Source of the DNA: Chloroflexota bacterium
GTDB taxonomy: Bacteria; Chloroflexota; Dehalococcoidia; Lucifugimonadales; UBA3495
Length of the DNA: 47,521 nt
Assembly (NCBI GenBank): GCA_009840165.1
Contig: VXOG01000020.1
Coordinates: forward strand, 1-47,521
Direction of reading: 5' to 3'
How positions within the stretch are numbered: the first letter of the stretch is position 1; the number at the start of each line of letters is the position of its first letter. The translations under genes and the position numbers were made by a program. The notes below the pieces were generated by a model, which saw nothing but the letters and a program-made list of their open reading frames with translations, ran no database searches and had not been told where the DNA came from. This document shows positions 19,081 to 27,000 of the stretch, piece by piece.

Positions 19081-19917
19081 ATGCTATCAACCGGTGTGAC
19101 CGTAATCAGCGACGGGGTGTTCAAAGTGGACTGTGGAGCGGTCTTTGGCCGCATACCCAAGATGATGTGGGAAAACCTGGTTACGACCGACCGAAAGAAC
19201 CGGTTGACGATGGGTCTGAACTGCCTGTTGTTGCAATGCGAAGGGCGCAACATACTGGTGGATACCGGCGTTGGTCCGAAGGACAATCTTCGCGATAAAG
19301 AAATGTACGGCCTGGTTCCCAGCCGGTTGATGCGTAGTTTGAAAGCGCTGGGGCTTGGGCCCCGAGATATAGACGGCGTCGTGCTTTCCCACCTCCATTT
19401 CGGTCATGCCGGCGGAGCAACTCGCATGGACCGTGCCGGCGACATGGTACCATCGTTCCCCAAAGCGACGTACTACGTACAGCGCGCTGCGTGGGAAGAT
19501 GCCCAGAAACCCTCCGTGCGTCAAGCCGACGTATTCCGCGTAGATGACTTTGCCCCCATTGCCGAACGAGGGCAATTGGAGTTGCTGGACGGCGATTGCG
19601 AGCTATTCTCCGGATTGAATGTGGTAGTTACCGACGGTCATTCTAAAGGGCACCAGATTGTCGTGTTCAGCCACGGTGGGGAACGGATCGTCTATCTCGG
19701 CGATCTCGTGCCGACTCCGCACCACCTGTGGCCGACGGTGTTGTCCTCCTTTGACTACGAGCCGGAAAGGACGATGGATCAGAAACACGACATCCTTTCG
19801 GACGCCGAGAAGCGTGGTTGGCTGATGGTGTTTGCCCACGGGAACGAAACCAGGGCCGGATACTTGCAGCGAGGCAAGGACAACGATATGGCATACCTTC
19901 GCCCGGTGGAGCTTTAG
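19081..19917 (+). CDS. Metallo-beta-lactamase-fold hydrolase with altered HxHxDH motif
   Basis: 278-residue soluble protein of the MBL superfamily, close in pattern to lactonase-like members. GGAGGAG six bases before the ATG fixes the start. Strand VDTGVG near 60-65 leads to the metal motif, which reads SHLHFGH: His104, His106 and His109 are present, but Gly108 replaces the Asp that normally binds the second metal. His191 (GHSKGHQ), Asp208 (YLGDLVP) and His253 (FAHG) remain, so a one-metal or modified site is possible. Function is unknown. The stop interlocks with the mtaB stop through TTAG. Confidence 0.85.
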   Translation: MLSTGVTVISDGVFKVDCGAVFGRIPKMMWENLVTTDRKNRLTMGLNCLLLQCEGRNILVDTGVGPKDNLRDKEMYGLVPSRLMRSLKALGLGPRDIDGVVLSHLHFGHAGGATRMDRAGDMVPSFPKATYYVQRAAWEDAQKPSVRQADVFRVDDFAPIAERGQLELLDGDCELFSGLNVVVTDGHSKGHQIVVFSHGGERIVYLGDLVPTPHHLWPTVLSSFDYEPERTMDQKHDILSDAEKRGWLMVFAHGNETRAGYLQRGKDNDMAYLRPVEL

Positions 19918-21224
19918 TCCGAGGTTGTTGCCAGCACGTATTTGCCTTCGAGCCTGATCAGCCGGGCGTCGGTAATCAGGTTATCCAGGTCGTTGGTTGT
20001 AATGGCGTTTACCCTTACGTAATTATCCGTAAGCCCACTCCAACGCATCGCGCCGTGCTCGGAATCGTAATGAGCGGTTTCCCACAGCACAGGGCGTGAC
20101 TGGCCCAGGATACGGTTCCGGTATCTGCGAAACGCTTCCGAGGCCATTGAGTTCATTTGGGTTGTGCGACGGCGCTTTTCTTCGGGCTGCACCTGGTTTG
20201 CGAAGTGGTGCGCGCTGGTGCCGGGGCGGGGCGAGTATGGGAATACGTGGATGTCGGTGAAGCGCATTTCGGAAGCGAAGGTCAAACTCTCGGCATGGGC
20301 ATGGGCGTCCTCACCCGGAAATCCCACGATTACATCGGTAGTGATGCTGACGTTGGGGACGTTTTCGCGGATCAACTCAACAGCGCGGCGAAAAGTCGCG
20401 ATGTCGTAACGGCGGCGCATGGCTTTCAGAGTCGTGTTGCATCCGCTTTGCAAGGGAACGTGGAAATGCGGGCACAGCCGAGGATCTCGCCACAACTCCA
20501 ACAGCTCGGGAGATATTTCGTGGGCCTGGAGGGAGGATACCCTGAGCCTGGGGAGCGCCGTGTTCTCCAGGATACCGGCAATCAGCCGGACCAAGTTAGT
20601 ACCGTCCAGATCGAATCCGTAGGTGCCGAGCTGGGTCCCGGTCAATGCGACTTCTTTGAATCCGGCAGTCACGAGTTGGCGCACGTTTGACACCAGTTCA
20701 TCCGGCGGAATGCTGCGCTCGCGGCCACGCACCTTGGGCACGATGCAGTAAGCGCAAACCTGATCGCAACCCTCCTGGATTTTTACCATCGCCCGGCTCC
20801 GGCGCAGGATGCCGGCGCTTACTCCTTCTACCTCGATGGGAGAGGGCACGGGTGAGGGTACGCTATCGCCGTTACGTAGCGTCAACTCGGCAATGGCCAA
20901 TGCCGCTAGTTCCGGCTTTTCCGAATTGCCAACGACCAGGGTCACCTCCGGCATTCGGCGGAGTTCATCGGCAGCGCGCTGGGGATAACATCCGGCAGCG
21001 ACCACGATTGCATCCGGGTTGGCTCGGCGAGCGGCACGAAGGGCCTGTCGGGCTTTGGAGTCCGCAGTGGAGGTAACGGTGCAGGTGTTAACTACGATGA
21101 TGTCGGCTTCGACTTTGGATTCCACCAACCGGTATCCGGCCCGACCGAATTGACGAGCCAGGACAGCGCTATCGGCCTGGTTCAGCTTGCAGCCGTGTGT
21201 TTCAATGGCAACGGTTCCGGGCAT
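19914..21224 (-). CDS. mtaB: tRNA (t6A37) methylthiotransferase MtaB
   Basis: Radical-SAM methylthiotransferase that turns t6A37 into ms2t6A37 in tRNAs. The 436 residues comprise an N-terminal UPF0004 domain with cluster cysteines C12, C48 and C79, the radical SAM motif CDQVCAYC with C153, C157, C160, and a C-terminal TRAM-like domain. ETHGCKLNQ at the start and GCNTTLKAMRRRY favour MtaB over MiaB or RimO. A Pro-Ser-rich linker (about 121-134) is encoded by a repeat-like stretch. The tRNA t6A genes tsaB and tsaE in this window provide its substrate modification. It lies six bases after the PaREP1-like gene. Confidence 0.93.
   Translation of the reverse strand: MPGTVAIETHGCKLNQADSAVLARQFGRAGYRLVESKVEADIIVVNTCTVTSTADSKARQALRAARRANPDAIVVAAGCYPQRAADELRRMPEVTLVVGNSEKPELAALAIAELTLRNGDSVPSPVPSPIEVEGVSAGILRRSRAMVKIQEGCDQVCAYCIVPKVRGRERSIPPDELVSNVRQLVTAGFKEVALTGTQLGTYGFDLDGTNLVRLIAGILENTALPRLRVSSLQAHEISPELLELWRDPRLCPHFHVPLQSGCNTTLKAMRRRYDIATFRRAVELIRENVPNVSITTDVIVGFPGEDAHAHAESLTFASEMRFTDIHVFPYSPRPGTSAHHFANQVQPEEKRRRTTQMNSMASEAFRRYRNRILGQSRPVLWETAHYDSEHGAMRWSGLTDNYVRVNAITTNDLDNLITDARLIRLEGKYVLATTSD
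20822..20860. repeat. REP-like GGGAGAGGG...GGGTGAGGG element inside mtaB
   Basis: The plus strand holds ATGGGAGAGGGCACGGGTGAG followed by more G-rich sequence. This resembles intergenic repeats of the type CCCTCACCC-CTCTCCC found in many bacterial genomes. It sits in frame in mtaB and encodes the SPVPSPIEVEG linker between the two catalytic domains, a place where an insertion would do little harm. Other copies are not seen in this window. Confidence 0.45.
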
Positions 21225-21230
21225 AATGGC

Positions 21231-21692
21231 TTACCTGGCGAAATCGGCGACACTGTCGCCGGGGTTGACGGGAGGGATGGGCATGTCGCCGCCGGGAATG
21301 CGGGCTACCAGACGCTCCACGGCCTCGGTTACGTCATCCATAGCCAGGAAAAGGTAGTCCACGCGGCTGCGGCGTTCGCGGACCCGTTCCGTGGCGTCGG
21401 CTAGGGCGGAAAGATAGTCGAAAGCATCGCGGATGTAGCGATCTCGTTCCTGTTCACCGAGCCGACGTACAAAATCCCGCAGGACGTCGTCGGAATCAGA
21501 CGGTTCGCCGTGCCACAGAGCTACGCCGCGAGCCGCGGCGACCAAGCTGCCCCAGAGCAGTTCCTCGGACTGGTTCCACTGGCCCCGGGTCATAGCGGTT
21601 TGGGCCGAATCCAACAGGCGCAAAGCCTGGCTGCGGTAACGGGCCAGGCGGGTTTCCAGAGAAGAGGTGGCAATGGAACGGCGAGAGGTCAT
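21231..21692 (-). CDS. PaREP1-like (HEPN-type helical) protein
   Basis: 153-residue all-helical protein. The pattern of a long helix carrying SQALRLLDSAQTAMTRGQW then QSEELLWGSLVAAARGVALWHG resembles PaREP1/PaREP8 proteins, common in archaea and also seen in some bacteria, which belong to the HEPN-like group. An RxxxxH catalytic motif typical of HEPN nucleases is not evident, so nuclease activity is not claimed. A Pro-rich tail (about 133-147) ends the protein. It lies six bases upstream of mtaB and probably shares its transcript. Family placement is by eye. Confidence 0.5.
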   Translation of the reverse strand: MTSRRSIATSSLETRLARYRSQALRLLDSAQTAMTRGQWNQSEELLWGSLVAAARGVALWHGEPSDSDDVLRDFVRRLGEQERDRYIRDAFDYLSALADATERVRERRSRVDYLFLAMDDVTEAVERLVARIPGGDMPIPPVNPGDSVADFAR

Positions 21693-21768
21693 AGCATTTT
21701 GATTTTAGCACGGCCGGCCAGATACACTGCGGTAAGAACAATTAATTCCCCTTTGAGACGGAGCTCTG

Positions 21769-22977
21769 ATGTCTGAAATCACGGTGAACCCTTTCCGGCA
21801 CGCAGCCTATGCGGTCCGCGTACATGCCGGTGACAACGCAATCTCCAACCTTCGGCGCGAGGTTGACCGCTTGGGGGCGCGTCGCCCGTTCGTGGTATGC
21901 GGGCAGTCGGTGGCCAAGCGTACTAACTTGCTGGAACGAGTGCATGAGGCTCTGGGTCGGGAGCCGGCTGGAGTGTTTGATAGCGTGCAAACCGGATCGC
22001 CGGAGACGGCGGTACTGGAGGGCGCACGGATGGCGAGAGAGGCTGACGCCGATTTAATCATCGCAGTGGGCGGGGGCAGCGCGGTGGTTACGGCGCGAGC
22101 GATTATTATCATGCTGGCTGAGGGCGGCGTTCCGCAAGACCATTCAACTAAGTACCCTCCGGGCCAGCCACCCATTAGCCCAAGGTTAATGAAGCCAAAG
22201 TTGCCCAACATCTTGGTTATTACCACCCCTACAACTGCGGCCACGCGAGCCGGAACGGCGATAATAGACGACGAAACCCGTCACCGGTTGGAGATGTTCG
22301 ACCCGAAGACGCGGCCCGCCGCCGTGATTTGGGATACGGAGGCGTTGTTGACTGCTCCCGCTGACCTCTGTATCAGCGCATCCGGGTCGTTGTTCAGCGG
22401 GGTGATCAGCGCTCTGCAAGCGCCCACGCTGAACACGATGGCGACGGCGGACCTGCTGGCTGCGCTGGGGCTGCTGGTGGAAAACTTACCGGGCGTCCGG
22501 AAAAATCCGGCGGACGGGAATGCCAGGGTGAATCTGTGTGCGGCGTCGTTCGTGTACAACCGCGCCTGGGATACGGGAGCCGGTGGGTCGGCGTTGGGAA
22601 TAGTGAGCGCGCTAGCGCACAGCCTGGACACGCGATACCCGGAATGCAGCCATGGCGCGGCGTACTCGATACTCACCGCGCCGGGAATGGAGTTCAACCG
22701 ACCCTATAATCCAACAGGGCAAGCCCGCGTCGCCGACGCATTGGGAGTGAGAGAGCCCGGCGCCGACGATCCCGAAGCAGCAGAGGCAGCGGCCAATGCC
22801 GTGTTGGGATTCTTCGAGGCGGTAGGGTTGCCCAGCGCCCTGCGGGACGTGGGAGTAACGAAAGACAGTATTCCCCTGCTCGCAGAGGATGCAATGACCG
22901 ATTTTGGCCTGCACCGGAACGTGCGACCAATCGCCGCAGTTGAGGAATTGGAAGAAGTGTTGCGGACGGCATGGTGA
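21769..22977 (+). CDS. Degenerate iron-type alcohol dehydrogenase family protein
   Basis: 402-residue protein of the dehydroquinate synthase-like/Fe-ADH/maleylacetate reductase fold. GGAG six bases before the ATG supports the start. The cofactor motif is kept as GGGSAVVTARA (101-111), but the usual Asp in GGGSxxDxAK is Val. In the metal-binding half, the segment that normally holds Asp and the first His reads ASGSLFSGVISAL (204-216) with neither, while His274 (LAHSL) and His285 (CSHG) remain. TTPTTAATRAGT is conserved. So the NAD(P) fold is likely intact while the metal site is broken. Maleylacetate reductases also lack metal but have other motifs. Enzymatic role unknown. Confidence 0.8.
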   Translation: MSEITVNPFRHAAYAVRVHAGDNAISNLRREVDRLGARRPFVVCGQSVAKRTNLLERVHEALGREPAGVFDSVQTGSPETAVLEGARMAREADADLIIAVGGGSAVVTARAIIIMLAEGGVPQDHSTKYPPGQPPISPRLMKPKLPNILVITTPTTAATRAGTAIIDDETRHRLEMFDPKTRPAAVIWDTEALLTAPADLCISASGSLFSGVISALQAPTLNTMATADLLAALGLLVENLPGVRKNPADGNARVNLCAASFVYNRAWDTGAGGSALGIVSALAHSLDTRYPECSHGAAYSILTAPGMEFNRPYNPTGQARVADALGVREPGADDPEAAEAAANAVLGFFEAVGLPSALRDVGVTKDSIPLLAEDAMTDFGLHRNVRPIAAVEELEEVLRTAW

Positions 22978-23032
22978 AGTCTGCCGGTTGCGGAGGCTAT
23001 TCGGCAGGTCCAGCGTGAGTAGGCCAGGTCGC

Positions 23033-23992
23033 CTATGGCAGTTCGGCTTTGCCAACTATCTCCGACACGTCCGACACTTCCCATTCGTTGAGGAGCGCCT
23101 CCAACTCTGCAAGGATGCGGAAAGACGCGTTCAAATTGGTAAGATTGGCGCTGCCTACCTGGACCGCAGTAGCGCCGGCCATCAGGAACTCGGCGGCGTG
23201 GCGGCCTGTCATGACGCCGCCAACCCCAATAACTGGCACATCGACCGACTGAGCCGCCTTATGCACCAGGGCCATGGCGACCGGGCGCAAGGCTGGTCCG
23301 GATAGTCCGCCGTAGCCGGTGCCTAGCACGGCTCGGCCAGAGTCAACGTCGATGTGGAGAGCTGGGATCGTGTTGGATATGGTCAGGGCATTGGCCCCGG
23401 CTTCAACCGCAGCGTGCGCGATTTCGGTGATGTCGGGCACGTTAGGGGATAGCTTGGCCCACAGCGGCAATTTGGTTTGTCGCCGAACGCCGGCGACCGC
23501 TGCTTGCGTCAAACGGGGTTGATGGCTAAACATTGCGCCATCGTCAACGTTGGGGCAGCTGAGGTTGAGTTCGATTGCCGCGAAACCACTAACACCCCGT
23601 GTGAAGGACGCCATCTCCTCCCACTGCTCGGCGCTCTCTGCGGACATGCTCATGACGATGCTGGCGTCCATTGAATCCCATTGCGGAGCCAACTCTGACA
23701 TGGCTGCTTCTATGCCTGGGTTGGTCAAACCGATGGAGTTCAAAAGAGTGGTTTCACCTGCGGCCAGACCTTCGCGGAAAGAGGACGGGAACCAACGAGG
23801 CTCTGGATTGCCCTCTCTGGGGTGTCGGGTAAAGGTTTTCGGCAACACGGCGCCCAACGACGCGAGAGGCGCATCGGGATCCAAACCACGACCGTAACCG
23901 TCATACCCGAAGGTGCCGGAAGCGATCATGACGGGATTTGACAAGAACAGGCCGCCGGGGTGTTCGGGGGCCAGGTTGATGGTCAAGTCCAT
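23033..23992 (-). CDS. pyrD: Dihydroorotate dehydrogenase, class 1 (PyrD type)
   Basis: Flavoprotein that oxidises dihydroorotate to orotate in pyrimidine synthesis. The start was set at ATG 23992, nine bases after GGAG; an ATG five codons upstream has no ribosome site. The 319 residues show NPVMIASGTFGYD at the N-terminus, TLLNSIGLTNPG, the active-site NLSCPNV with its Cys, AKLSPN, NTIPAL, and the FMN phosphate motifs GVGGVMTG and GATAVQVGSA. The class 1 Cys rather than Ser excludes the membrane class 2. A PyrK electron-transfer partner is not in the window. It follows rpoC by about 96 bases on the same strand. Confidence 0.9.
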   Translation of the reverse strand: MDLTINLAPEHPGGLFLSNPVMIASGTFGYDGYGRGLDPDAPLASLGAVLPKTFTRHPREGNPEPRWFPSSFREGLAAGETTLLNSIGLTNPGIEAAMSELAPQWDSMDASIVMSMSAESAEQWEEMASFTRGVSGFAAIELNLSCPNVDDGAMFSHQPRLTQAAVAGVRRQTKLPLWAKLSPNVPDITEIAHAAVEAGANALTISNTIPALHIDVDSGRAVLGTGYGGLSGPALRPVAMALVHKAAQSVDVPVIGVGGVMTGRHAAEFLMAGATAVQVGSANLTNLNASFRILAELEALLNEWEVSDVSEIVGKAELP

Positions 23993-24023
23993 CGGCGAGA
24001 TCTCCATCGTGGGGTATTTAGAC

Positions 24024-24060
24024 GTGGGGGCGAATCCACCTCAGGTAGATTCGCCCCTAC
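24024..24060. repeat. GTAGGGGC palindromic repeat, copy 1
   Basis: Arms at 24024-24036 and 24048-24060 pair over 13 positions (12 Watson-Crick and one G-T) around an 11-base loop that is itself a near palindrome. The right arm reads ATTCGCCCCTAC. It lies between rpoC and pyrD and could fold at the rpoC mRNA 3' end. No T tract follows, so it is a transcript-end or repeat element, not a classical terminator. Confidence 0.7.
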
Positions 24061-24088
24061 AGGGTCTTGCCATGCGCTGTACATGGGA

Positions 24089-27000
24089 TTACAACGCTGG
24101 AATGTCCTCGTCCTCGTCTTCGAACGGCGAGAAGATCCGCGAAGCGGTGACTTCCACCTCCTGATCGACTTCGGAATCGGACTCGGTGAGCGATTGGGCC
24201 CGTCTAACGAGTTCCTCCTCTTCTTCGGCGGTGCGGATCTGGTATCCGGCCTCGCCGAATCCGGGGCCTGAGCCGAAGGGCGATGCAGGTTGCCCGGAGA
24301 TGAGCTCTTCGTCTATGACGTCCTGAGGCATGTCCAAGGCGGCCCGCTGCCTGGGGTCAAGTCCTTCAGGGAAGTCGCCATCACCGGAGAGCCAGCCCGG
24401 TGTGAACACATCGCCCTCGTAGTCCTCGAAGGACTCCATCAGCGCCAGGGTGCGCTCCGAAGCGAGCAGGGATTCGAGACGCGCCGGAATCAAACGCCCG
24501 ATGATGACGTTTTCCTTGAGACCACGCAACCAGTCGCGATCGCTGGCGACGGCGGCCATGGTGAGGACCTTGGTGGTTTCTTGGAAGGAAGCTTTAGACA
24601 GGAAGCTGTCGGTGGTGAGAGCTGCTTTGGATACACCGAGCAGCAGGGTTTTGGCGGTAGCCGGCTCTCCACCTTCGGCGAGTACCCGGTTGTTCTGGTC
24701 CTGGAACCGGAACTTGTCCACCACGTCGCCGGGGATGAATTCCGTGTCGCCCGCGGTTTCAACCTGCACCCGGCGGAGCATCTGCCGCAGGATCACCTCA
24801 ATATGCTTGTCGTGGATGCTGACGCCTTGAGAGCGGTAAACCTCTTGGACCTCATCCACGAGGTAGTGCTGCAAGCCTTCAAGTCCGCGGATGTCCAGCA
24901 ATTCTCGAAGGTCCAGGGGACCATCGACCAGAGCGTCGCCAGCCCAGACCTGCTGACCATTGTTCACTTTCAAGGTCATCTGTGAACTGATGTCGTAAGA
25001 CCGCGATTCTTCCTCGCGCCAGACAACGGTGACGCCTTCGGTAGATACCTCGGCTTCGCCCTGGTAATCGGACCGGATCTCCTGTACAACGCCGGTCCCG
25101 GCAAGCGCGCTGGCAGATCCGTCGCCATTGGTAGGAGTGTCGGGATGGACCACTACGGCCAACAAGTTGCCCTCGGCGATAGGCTCACCGGGTTGGACCA
25201 GACGGATCGCGCCTTCAGGCAACGCATACTCGTGTCGTTCCTCGTCGTCGTAGGTGACGCGGATGCGGCGGGAGCCATTGGCGTCCTCCTCGATGGAAGC
25301 GATTCCGTCAATGTGCGTCAGAACGCCCGCTCCCTTGGGAGGCCGCACCTCGAAAAGTTCCTGAACGCGAGGCAAGCCTGTGGTGATGTCGGAGCCGGCG
25401 ATGCCGCCGGTGTGGAAAGTGCGCATGGTGAGCTGAGTGCCCGGCTCGCCGATGCTCTGGGCGGCGATGACACCCACTGCCTGGCCAATTTCCACCAACT
25501 CACCCGTGGCGGGCAGCCTCCCGTAGCACATTTGGCAGATGCCCCGCGGGGTTTGACAGGTCAACGGCGACCGGACCGGAACACGGTCAACGCCGGCTTC
25601 CTTGATCTGCTCGGCGATTGTCTCATCGATCATTTCGTTGCGGTCGATTATTATCTCTCCGCTCACGGGATCGGCAATGACATCGCCAGCCATGCGACCT
25701 ACGATGCGCTCCAGCAGGGTGCTGAGATCGAAATCGTTGGGCCTCGGTTGCACATAGAAGGGTTCAGCGAATTCGCAGTCGTGATCGCGGACGATGACCT
25801 CCTGTGAAACGTCCACCAGGCGGCGAGTCAGATAGCCGCTGTCTGCGGTGCGCAGCGCGGTGTCGGTCAAACCCTTGCGCGCCCCGTGGGTGGAGATGAA
25901 GTATTCCAAGGCGGTCAGACCCTCACGGAAGCTGGACTTGACCGGGCGTTCGATGATGCGGCCTTCCGGGTCGCTCATCAGGCCACGCATACCAGCCATC
26001 TGCTTGATCTGTGAGATATTGCCCTTGGTGCCTGAGGCGGCCATAACACCGACGCCGCCAAAGTTGCCGAGCTCATCCTCAACAACTTTCTGCATTGCGT
26101 CGGAGGCTTCGGTCCAAGTATCAATGACGCTCTCGTACTTTTGCTCCTCCGTCATGAAGCCCATCATAAAGTGTTCTTCATGCTCCGCCACTTTCTGGCC
26201 AGCGTCCTCGAGGATGTCGCGCTTACGCTCGGAAACCTGGATGTCGTTGATAGCAATAGTGATGCCGGACTTGGTGGCGTAGTAGAAACCGATTTCCTTG
26301 ATACGGTCAAGGACGCGGGCGGTTTCTTCATTGGACAGGGTCCGGTGAAGTTCGGATGTGAGGTCCTTGATGGCGCCACGATCCATGAGCACATTCTTGT
26401 ACTCCAGCGATTCCGGGAGGGCTTCGTTGAAGATCAAGCGGCCCATGGTGGTTTCAACTTTGTCCTCGGCGTCGGAAACGCTCAGGACAGTGATTGGCGC
26501 GCGCAGATCAATCTGACCATCGGAGTATGCGATGCGGGCCTCGTGGATATCGTAGAACATCCCCCCGGCACCCCCGGCGTCGGGAGCCATCTCGGTAAGG
26601 TAGTAGCAACCCATCACCATGTCCAGGGTGGGCGCGACCAGCGGTTCGCCGGAGGCCGGAGACAGCATGTTGTTGATGCTGAGCATCACCGTTCCCGTCT
26701 CGTTGACCGCCATAGATGACAGGGGCACATGAACCGCCATCTGGTCCCCGTCGAAGTCGGCGTTGAACGCCGAGCAAACCAACGGGTGCAACTGGATAGC
26801 GCTGCCTTCGATCAGCACGGGCTTGAAGGCCTGGATACCCAGACGGTGCAGTGTGGGCGCGCGGTTCAGCATTACCGGGCGGTCTTTGATCACGTCTTCC
26901 AGAATGTGCCAGACCTCGGGAGAAGAACGCTCCACCATACGCTTGGCGGCCTTGATGTTGGGGGCCAGCGCGTTGATCACCAGGCGGTGCATTACAAACG

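Noticed and set aside
19390..22630. Sequencing errors as the cause of the altered active sites in the MBL-fold and ADH-fold proteins
   Set aside because: Both genes are full length and in frame, with several substitutions in the ADH-fold case; a single-base error remains possible only for the MBL Gly108.
22981..23007. CTGCCG/CGGCAG stem between the ADH-fold gene and pyrD as a terminator
   Set aside because: Only six base pairs, long loop and no T tract on either side.
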